Assembly: GCF_014653175.1 (NCBI RefSeq)
Contig: NZ_BNAG01000001.1
Location: 1,240,001 to 1,304,000, forward strand
From: Roseivirga thermotolerans
Lineage (GTDB): Bacteria > Bacteroidota > Bacteroidia > Cytophagales > Cyclobacteriaceae
Direction of reading: 5' to 3'
DNA: 64,000 nt
Shown here in pieces: positions 25,977 through 32,620 of the stretch. How positions within the stretch are numbered: the first letter of the stretch is position 1; each line of letters starts with the position of its first letter. A model generated the notes under the pieces. The model was not told the origin of the DNA and searched no databases. It saw only the letters and a program-made list of their open reading frames with translations. Both the position numbers and the translations under genes were made by a program.

Positions 25977-25991
25977 TTAGAATTAATCTAA
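25977..25991. promoter_or_regulatory. candidate repressor operator TTAGA-N5-TCTAA
   Basis: The 15-bp inverted repeat TTAGAATTAATCTAA covers the predicted transcription start, ideal for repression. Its half-sites resemble DtxR/IdeR/MntR-type metal-regulator boxes (TTAGG..CCTAA) with A/T substitutions. The downstream genes look metal-related, which fits, but no regulator has been shown. Confidence 0.45.
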
Positions 25992-26003
25992 ATAAGAATA
26001 GAG

Positions 26004-27236
26004 ATGAAAGGATTGAGAAGATTGTATGGTTTAGGCCTATTGACAGTGATTTTAACCGTAGCTGCTTGCAGCGATAGTGATGATACCCTGCCAACTGTTG
26101 AGGCTCCTGCCACATATACATTTGAGAGGAATGGACAGTCAACGGTTTCATTTAGTGGACAAACTACCCGAATACAAATGGCCACTGAATTGGTAAGTGC
26201 CATGAAAGATTTTGACAATAGCACAGAAGCGTTGTTGTTGGAAATGTTCAGAAACGAAACGGCCAATGGTGGAGATGCCAATCCTTTCAGCAATGCAGAC
26301 CTAAATGCTTCTACCAAAAGCGTAAGAAGTAAAACGGGGGCATCTAAAGACTATTTCTTTACCAACGCCACCGAGGCTGCTCAAATCAAAGCCGACTTTG
26401 AAGGCTGGATCAGTGCGCAGGTGTCGGAGGTGTTTCCTGCAGAAAATCAAATAGCCACTCCGGGCAATCCCGGTCAATTGGCCGATGGTTCATCCACTCG
26501 TTACGTGAATGGCAAAGGTCTTGAATATGATCAGGCCGTAAATAAGGGACTTATCGGTGCCCTTATGCTCGATCAAATGCTTAACAATTACTTGTCGGTT
26601 TCTGTGTTAGATGAAGCCGATAACCGTGCAAACAATGACAATGAAGTATTGGTTGAAGGGAAGATGTATACCACTATGGAACATAAGTGGGATGAAGCCT
26701 ATGGTTATTTGTTTGGTACAGCTGCCAATGCTGCCGATCCTGTAGCCACTATCGGTTCTTCCGATGCCTTTTTGAACAAGTACCTGGGCAGAGTGGAAGG
26801 CGATCCTGATTTTGCCGGTATAGCACAAGAGGTATACGATGCTCTTAAGCTGGGCCGTGCCGCAATAGTGGCTGGTGAGTATGAGGTAAGAGATGCACAG
26901 GCGGCCATTGTTCGGCAAAAACTTTCAGAAGTAATTGCCATTAGAGCCATATACTATCTTCAGCAGGGTAAAAATGCGTTGGCTCAAGATCCTCCAGCCT
27001 ATGGTACCGCGTTTCACGACCTTTCCGAAGGTTTCGGGTTCCTGTACAGCTTGAGGTTCACACGTCAGCCTCAGGGAGACATGCCTTACTTTACCAAGGC
27101 CGAGGTAGATGGGTTTATTCAGGCCGTATATGGTTCTACCAACGGTTTCTGGGATGTAGATGCAACCACACTGGATAATGTATCGGGCCAAATAGCCGCA
27201 AAGTTTGACTTTACGGTAGCTCAGGCAGGAAACTAA
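26004..27236 (+). CDS. DUF4856-domain lipoprotein, probable surface metal-uptake component
   Basis: The lipobox (LTVAAC, Cys22) is followed by SDSDD, close to the acidic surface-export signals of Bacteroidota lipoproteins. The 410-residue protein is largely helical and matches the DUF4856 pattern, with FSGQTTRIQMATEL near the N-terminus, a central ALMLDQMLNNYLS and late GTAFHDLSEGFGFLYSLRF. That helical architecture recalls imelysin-type proteins, and an imelysin-like gene follows after 22 bp. It leads the operon ending in a TonB receptor. A substrate-capturing role at the cell surface is inferred. Confidence 0.85.
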   Translation: MKGLRRLYGLGLLTVILTVAACSDSDDTLPTVEAPATYTFERNGQSTVSFSGQTTRIQMATELVSAMKDFDNSTEALLLEMFRNETANGGDANPFSNADLNASTKSVRSKTGASKDYFFTNATEAAQIKADFEGWISAQVSEVFPAENQIATPGNPGQLADGSSTRYVNGKGLEYDQAVNKGLIGALMLDQMLNNYLSVSVLDEADNRANNDNEVLVEGKMYTTMEHKWDEAYGYLFGTAANAADPVATIGSSDAFLNKYLGRVEGDPDFAGIAQEVYDALKLGRAAIVAGEYEVRDAQAAIVRQKLSEVIAIRAIYYLQQGKNALAQDPPAYGTAFHDLSEGFGFLYSLRFTRQPQGDMPYFTKAEVDGFIQAVYGSTNGFWDVDATTLDNVSGQIAAKFDFTVAQAGN

Positions 27237-27258
27237 TCACATAAATATAAAAGCGAAG

Positions 27259-28368
27259 ATGGTAGTGAGAGGAGTGAAGAAACTGTGGACGTTATGGGTT
27301 TTCATGCTGATGGGTGCAGTGGCCTGTTCAGATTCAGACCCCAGTACGGAAGAACCTATTGATGATTTCGATCGGTCTGAAATTCTGGTGAACTGGGCGG
27401 ACAACATCATCATTCCCAACTATCAGGACTATGTGGAAAGCCTGACTGATTTAAAGGCTGCGATTACCACTTTTGGCCAGACATCTTCTGCAGATCTGTT
27501 GGCCGATGTGAGAGAGGCCTGGCTGGAAGCCTACCTGGACTGGCAACGAGTGAGCATGTTCGAGATTGGCAAAGCGGAATCGGTGTCATTGAGGAACTTC
27601 ACTAACATTTATCCGGCCGATATTCAAAAAATCGATGAAAACATAAACACGGGTAGCTACAACTTGGAGTTGCCCTCTACCAACGATGAACAAGGGTTTC
27701 CTGCCCTGGATTATCTGCTTTATGGTAAGGCCGACACCGATGAAGGCACGGTGGCCATTCTTAGTACTCCGGCACACAAGGAGTATCTTCAACAGTTAGT
27801 AGAAAGACTGCATAATCTGGCCTCAGAAGTACTCAATCATTGGACCTCAGGTTATCGGGATACTTTTGTGGCCAACAATGGTTCTTCGGCTACCAGTTCG
27901 CTCAATAAACTAGCCAATGATTTTATGTTCTACTACGAGAAGAGCCTGAGGGCCGGTAAAGTGGGAATCCCTGCCGGAGTCTTTTCAACATCGCGACTAC
28001 CTGAAAAAGTGGAGGCTCGTTTTAGTGGAAAAAGTAAATTGCTCTTTTTGGAATCGCTCGATGCTGTACAAGACTTTTTTAATGGTACGGGCAGCTCCAA
28101 CACGGGCAAAAGTTTCGCACACTATCTTGACTATCTGAACACCATAAAAGAAGGTGAAGATTTAAGTGCGCTGATCAATTCGCAACTGAACTTGGCCCGG
28201 CAAAAAGCCGAAATGCTCAACAGCGATTTTGCAGCTCAAATAGATGATAACAATGTGTCTATGCTCGAAACCTACGATGAACTTCAGAAGGTTGTGGTGC
28301 TTTTGAAGGTAGACATGTTCCAGGCATTGAGTATTCAGGTAGATTTTGTGGATGCAGACGGAGATTAA
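27259..28368 (+). CDS. imelysin-like lipoprotein (iron-regulated protein family)
   Basis: The precursor has a lipobox (GAVAC, about residue 22) followed by SDSDPSTEE. The helical domain includes WLEAYLDWQRVSMFEIG and NIYPADIQKIDENI, then TNDEQGFPALDYLLYGKAD, which aligns with the imelysin GxHxxE region. Here that motif reads GFPALD (146-151): the His is Pro and the Glu is Asp, so a canonical metal site is absent. Imelysins such as IrpA and EfeO-related proteins take part in iron uptake. The stop TAA overlaps the next ATG by one base. Confidence 0.86.
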   Translation: MVVRGVKKLWTLWVFMLMGAVACSDSDPSTEEPIDDFDRSEILVNWADNIIIPNYQDYVESLTDLKAAITTFGQTSSADLLADVREAWLEAYLDWQRVSMFEIGKAESVSLRNFTNIYPADIQKIDENINTGSYNLELPSTNDEQGFPALDYLLYGKADTDEGTVAILSTPAHKEYLQQLVERLHNLASEVLNHWTSGYRDTFVANNGSSATSSLNKLANDFMFYYEKSLRAGKVGIPAGVFSTSRLPEKVEARFSGKSKLLFLESLDAVQDFFNGTGSSNTGKSFAHYLDYLNTIKEGEDLSALINSQLNLARQKAEMLNSDFAAQIDDNNVSMLETYDELQKVVVLLKVDMFQALSIQVDFVDADGD

Positions 28369-29726
28369 TGCTTTCCCGATTCCAAGGCTATATCGATAAA
28401 AATGCAGAGGCTGCCCCATTGGCAGTCTTTCGCATTTTCTTTGGTGTCATGATGTTTCTGAGCATTGTGAGGTTTTGGAGCTATGGTTGGATTGATAAGC
28501 TATACATTCAGCCGCGTTTTTTCTTCTCTTATTATGGTTTTGAATTTGTGAAACCACTTGGCAGTTATACCTACCTGCTTTTTGCTCTTTGCGCAATGGC
28601 AGCCCTTGCCGTTGCGGCAGGTTATCGCTATAGGTTAGCCATCATTACCTTCTTTCTGAGCTTTACTTACATAGAGCTCATGGACAAAACCACCTATCTC
28701 AACCACTACTACTTCATCAGTCTTCTTTCTTTTCTCATGATTTTCCTGCCGGCACACAGGTATTTCTCGCTCGATGTTCGGCTGGGTTATGCAAAACCGG
28801 TGCAGTATGTGCCTCAGTGGAGTTTAGACTCCGTGAAATTATTGCTCGGCATAGTTTATTTCTATGCAGGATTGGCCAAGCTCAATAGCGATTGGCTAAT
28901 TCATGCCATGCCGCTTAAAATTTGGCTGCCCTCCAAATTCGATATTCCTTTTTTGGGGCAGTGGCTACAGCAAGAGTGGGCTCACTATACCTTTAGCTGG
29001 CTTGGGGCACTGTACGATTTAACCATCCCCTTTCTTTTGCTCTATAAAAGAACCAGACCGTGGGCATTTTTGGCCGTAGTGGTCTTTCATGTGCTTACTC
29101 GTGTGTTGTTTCCTATAGGCATGTTTCCATACATAATGATAGTGAGCGCAACTATATTTTTTAATGCGCAATGGCACCATAAAATGCTAAGCGTTTTGGC
29201 TCGGTTAATTCGGGTAAACAAAGCAAAGTGCGACAATGGGCTGGTAATGGCACCTACCAAAATGCAATTGGCAAAAATTGTTTTGGTGCCCTTTTTTGTG
29301 TTGCAGTTGCTCATTCCTTTTCGTCATTACCTCTATCCCGGAGAGCTGTTCTGGACAGAAGAAGGCTACAGGTTTTCGTGGCGCGTAATGCTTATGGAAA
29401 AAGCAGGTTATGCCAGTTTCAAGGTAGTAGATAAAGAGAGTGGCCAACGTTTTTATGTCAATAATGCCGATTTCTTAACCCCATTTCAGGAAAAACAAAT
29501 GGCCACTCAGCCAGACTTTATATTGGAATATGCACACTTTCTAAAGCAACATTTCGAAGCTCAGGGCCATAAGAATTTAGGTGTTTTTGTGGAAAGCTAT
29601 GTAGCCCTGAATGGGCGTAGAAGCAGGCCATACATAGATCCTAAAGTAGACCTCACACAACAGCAAGAATCGTTTAAACACAAAGACTGGATTTTACCAT
29701 TCGAAGATGAAATTAAGGGCTTATAG
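28368..29726 (+). CDS. vitamin-K-dependent gamma-carboxylase-like (HTTM) membrane protein
   Basis: The 452-residue protein has multiple transmembrane helices and strong similarity to the eukaryotic gamma-glutamyl carboxylase. Matching blocks include TTYLNHYYFISLL, YFYAGLAKLNSDW with Lys171 at the position of the human catalytic base Lys218, FPIGMFPYIMI, and FWTEEGYRFSWRVMLMEK. It also keeps the post-membrane segment ending in RPYIDPKVDL. The reaction would be CO2 addition to Glu using reduced quinone, here menaquinone. Activity is inferred, not shown. It overlaps imelysin by 1 base and the TonB receptor by 20 bases, so it is a core operon member. Confidence 0.87.
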   Translation: MLSRFQGYIDKNAEAAPLAVFRIFFGVMMFLSIVRFWSYGWIDKLYIQPRFFFSYYGFEFVKPLGSYTYLLFALCAMAALAVAAGYRYRLAIITFFLSFTYIELMDKTTYLNHYYFISLLSFLMIFLPAHRYFSLDVRLGYAKPVQYVPQWSLDSVKLLLGIVYFYAGLAKLNSDWLIHAMPLKIWLPSKFDIPFLGQWLQQEWAHYTFSWLGALYDLTIPFLLLYKRTRPWAFLAVVVFHVLTRVLFPIGMFPYIMIVSATIFFNAQWHHKMLSVLARLIRVNKAKCDNGLVMAPTKMQLAKIVLVPFFVLQLLIPFRHYLYPGELFWTEEGYRFSWRVMLMEKAGYASFKVVDKESGQRFYVNNADFLTPFQEKQMATQPDFILEYAHFLKQHFEAQGHKNLGVFVESYVALNGRRSRPYIDPKVDLTQQQESFKHKDWILPFEDEIKGL

Positions 29727-32184
29727 TTTACTTATGTTGGCACTGTGTTGTGGAGCCAACGCTTGGGCACAATACAGCATTAAAGGAAAGGTTGTAGACG
29801 GAGCAACAGGTTTGCCGGTGCCTGTGGCCGAGGTATATAATGAGGAGACTCAGTACATTGCCCGAACCAATGAAAAAGGCGAGTACGAAATACCCAACCT
29901 GAAACCCGGCACCTATAGCCTCGTGGCCTACTCGTTTTCCTACAAAGTAATTGAGCGCAAAGTTACCGTGGCAAGTGCCAATTTGGAGGTAGACTTCCGT
30001 CTTCAGGAAATAACTCAGGAATTGTCAGAGGTGGTTATTGCTCAAGAGAGAGAAAAGATATTCAGCATAAACCGACTGAAGCCGGTGGAAGGTACCGCTA
30101 TATATGCCGGGAAAAAATCTGAAGTGGTATTGCTCGATAAGGCATTGGGAAACCTGGCCACCAACAATGCCCGGCAGGTATATGCTCAGGTAGTAGGGCT
30201 CAACATATATGAAAGTGTCGATGCCGGCTTACAACTTAGTGTGGGTGGTCGTGGGTTAGATCCCAACCGAACATCTAACTTCAACACCCGTCAAAATGGT
30301 TATGATATAAGTGCCGATGTGTTGGGATATCCCGAAAGCTACTACACCCCTCCGGCCGAAGCATTGAGTGAAATACAAGTAATCCGAGGAGCGGCCTCCC
30401 TTCAGTATGGAACGCAGTTTGGTGGCCTGATTAATTTTAAAATGAAAGAGCCAAACCCTAAGAAGAAAGTGGAGCTGACAAGCCGGCAAACTGTTGGGTC
30501 TTTTAATCTCTTTACCAGCTTTAACAGCCTTTCCGGAACCACGGGAAAGTTTAGTTACTATGCCTACTTTAACTATAAGACGGGCGATGGGTTCCGGCCT
30601 AATTCGGGGTTCGATTCAAAGAATTTCTTTGCGAATATGAACTACCAACTCAATGAAAATACCCGACTGTCGTTCGACTATACCCATCTAAACTACCTGG
30701 CACAACAGGCCGGGGGCCTTACTGATACCCAGTTCAACAGGAACCCCAATTTTAGCAACCGGGAACGCAATTGGTTTGAAGTGCAATGGAACCTAATGGC
30801 CTTAAAGCTGGAACATAAGTTTTCAGGTAATACAGACTTTAGCCTGAACCTCTTTGGGCTTGATGCTTCCAGAAACTCCGTAGGATTTAGAGGTAACCCT
30901 ACCCAGTTGAATTCAAACCCCGTGTCGGAGCTGGACGAGCAAAACAATGATGGTACCTATGTGACTCCTCGGGATCTTATTAGGGGAGACTTTAATAATT
31001 GGGGTCTGGAGTCTAGGCTGCTTACGCGCTATAAGCTGGGGGAAAAAAATGCTGTTTTTCTCATTGGTACAAAATTTTACAAGGCAGAAAATCGGTCGCA
31101 GCAAGGCCCCGGGTCGTTAGGGGTAGGGGCCGATTTTAATTTTGCCAGGCAGGAGTTTCCCGATTACCCCAATCAATCAGACTTTCTGTTTCCAAACCTC
31201 AATGTATCCCTGTTTGGAGAAAATATCTTTTACCTAAACAACCGTTTATCGCTTACCCCAGGCTTTCGCCTGGAGTATATTAAAACGGAAAGCCAGGGTA
31301 CTTATACGCAAGTCAATTTCGACAATGCCGGCAATCCAATTTCCAACCGTACACTACAAGACAACCGGGAACTCAATAGGAGCTTTCTTCTGCTGGGTTT
31401 GGGCCTAAGTTACGATCACTCAGATAATTTGGAGGTGTATGCCAATCTTTCTCAAAACTACCGCTCCGTAACGTTTAGTGATATTCGTACGGTGAACCCT
31501 ACGTTTATCATAGACCCCGAAATTAGGGACGAAACAGGATTTACGGCCGATTTCGGACTTAGGGGCAAGTGGAACGAAACTGTTTCATACGATTTGGGCG
31601 GCTTTGGCCTGCTGTATAACGACCGCATTGGCATTATTCTGGACGACAGGGCCAACAGGGTGAGAAAGAACATTGGTAAGGCATTTATTTACGGACTGGA
31701 AACTTTTGCCGACTGGAATCTGGCAAGAACACTTCAACTCGATGCTAACCAATTTAAGCTCAATTGGTTTGTGAATGCAGCTTTTACCAGTTCAGAATAT
31801 TTAGCGTCTGAAGAGAACAATGTGGTAGGCAAAAAGGTGGAGTTTATTCCCACCGTTAACCTCAAAACGGGGCTGAGCGCAGGATATAACAATCTACTTT
31901 TGAGCCTGCAGTTTACTCACCTCACCGAGCAGTTTACCGATGTACAAAACTCGGCAGTGCCTGAAGAGGGTGATGCCCGAAACGGTGTGATCGGAGAAAT
32001 ACCGGCCTACAGTGTAATGGATCTGTCCATGTCCTGTACCCTGGGGCGCTGGAAAATTGAATCGGGAATAAACAATTTACTGAACGAGCGATATTTTACA
32101 CGCAGAGCCACCGGATACCCCGGACCGGGTATTATACCTTCAGACCCAAGAGCCTACTATTTTACTTTGCAGCTGAAGTTGTAG
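29707..32184 (+). CDS. FecA-like TonB-dependent outer-membrane receptor
   Basis: The 825-residue precursor has a signal peptide (to about NAWAQ), then a CarboxypepD_reg-like domain (SIKGKVVDGATGLPVPVAEV), a plug with VVGLNIYESVDAGLQLSVGG and ALSEIQVIRGAASLQYGTQF, and a 22-strand-type barrel ending in YYFTLQLKL. The plug region resembles ferric-citrate receptors (FecA type), pointing to a ferric chelate substrate. The ATG at 29707 lies inside the end of the carboxylase-like gene, so translation is coupled. No STN domain is present, so it does not itself signal to an anti-sigma factor. Confidence 0.93.
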   Translation: MKLRAYSLLMLALCCGANAWAQYSIKGKVVDGATGLPVPVAEVYNEETQYIARTNEKGEYEIPNLKPGTYSLVAYSFSYKVIERKVTVASANLEVDFRLQEITQELSEVVIAQEREKIFSINRLKPVEGTAIYAGKKSEVVLLDKALGNLATNNARQVYAQVVGLNIYESVDAGLQLSVGGRGLDPNRTSNFNTRQNGYDISADVLGYPESYYTPPAEALSEIQVIRGAASLQYGTQFGGLINFKMKEPNPKKKVELTSRQTVGSFNLFTSFNSLSGTTGKFSYYAYFNYKTGDGFRPNSGFDSKNFFANMNYQLNENTRLSFDYTHLNYLAQQAGGLTDTQFNRNPNFSNRERNWFEVQWNLMALKLEHKFSGNTDFSLNLFGLDASRNSVGFRGNPTQLNSNPVSELDEQNNDGTYVTPRDLIRGDFNNWGLESRLLTRYKLGEKNAVFLIGTKFYKAENRSQQGPGSLGVGADFNFARQEFPDYPNQSDFLFPNLNVSLFGENIFYLNNRLSLTPGFRLEYIKTESQGTYTQVNFDNAGNPISNRTLQDNRELNRSFLLLGLGLSYDHSDNLEVYANLSQNYRSVTFSDIRTVNPTFIIDPEIRDETGFTADFGLRGKWNETVSYDLGGFGLLYNDRIGIILDDRANRVRKNIGKAFIYGLETFADWNLARTLQLDANQFKLNWFVNAAFTSSEYLASEENNVVGKKVEFIPTVNLKTGLSAGYNNLLLSLQFTHLTEQFTDVQNSAVPEEGDARNGVIGEIPAYSVMDLSMSCTLGRWKIESGINNLLNERYFTRRATGYPGPGIIPSDPRAYYFTLQLKL

Positions 32185-32229
32185 TTCATTCTAAGGCGCT
32201 TTTTACATGGAGCCTTAGACTTTTCTTTT

Positions 32230-32282
32230 ATTTACTTAACAAATATGAAAATAATAATTACTTTTACTTTTGTTAAGTAAAT
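32230..32282. promoter_or_regulatory. 14-bp inverted repeat operator of the PadR-permease operon
   Basis: ATTTACTTAACAAA (32230-32243) and its perfect complement TTTGTTAAGTAAAT (32269-32282) are separated by 25 bases. The right arm overlaps a TACTTTTG -7 element (32265-32272). It ends nine bases before the PadR start codon. An autoregulatory PadR site is the simplest reading. Confidence 0.7.
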
Positions 32283-32290
32283 AGTAGGCT

Positions 32291-32620
32291 ATGTCAGATC
32301 GTACTTTGGGAGAATTTGAAGAGTTGGTTTTGCTTATGGTTGCCGCTTATCATCAGGCGGCCTATGGGGTGTTGATTCTGGAAAAGCTGGAGCAACAGCT
32401 CAACCGAAAACTCAACATTAGCGCCATTCATGTAGCGCTTAAGCGATTGGAGGGTAAAGGATTTGTTACCTCTAGTTATGGGGGTATAACAAACGAACGT
32501 GGGGGGAGACGCAAGAAGCTTTATGCCCTTACCGCGGCAGGAAAAAAGGCTCTGGATATCAATTATGAGCTTAGAACCGGCATTTATCGCCAAATACCCA
32601 ACATCTCCTTTGGTCAATGA
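32291..32620 (+). CDS. PadR-family transcriptional regulator
   Basis: The 109-residue protein is a winged helix of PadR type: LGEFEELVLLMVAAYHQAAYG, an HVALKRLEGKGFVTS recognition/wing region with GGRRKKLYALTAAGKKAL. The C-terminal helix used for dimerisation is short. It overlaps the permease start by the ATGA tetramer (32617-32620) and probably represses its own operon through the adjacent inverted repeat. PadR regulators beside FtsX-type permeases are common in Bacteroidota. The inducer is unknown. Confidence 0.93.
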   Translation: MSDRTLGEFEELVLLMVAAYHQAAYGVLILEKLEQQLNRKLNISAIHVALKRLEGKGFVTSSYGGITNERGGRRKKLYALTAAGKKALDINYELRTGIYRQIPNISFGQ

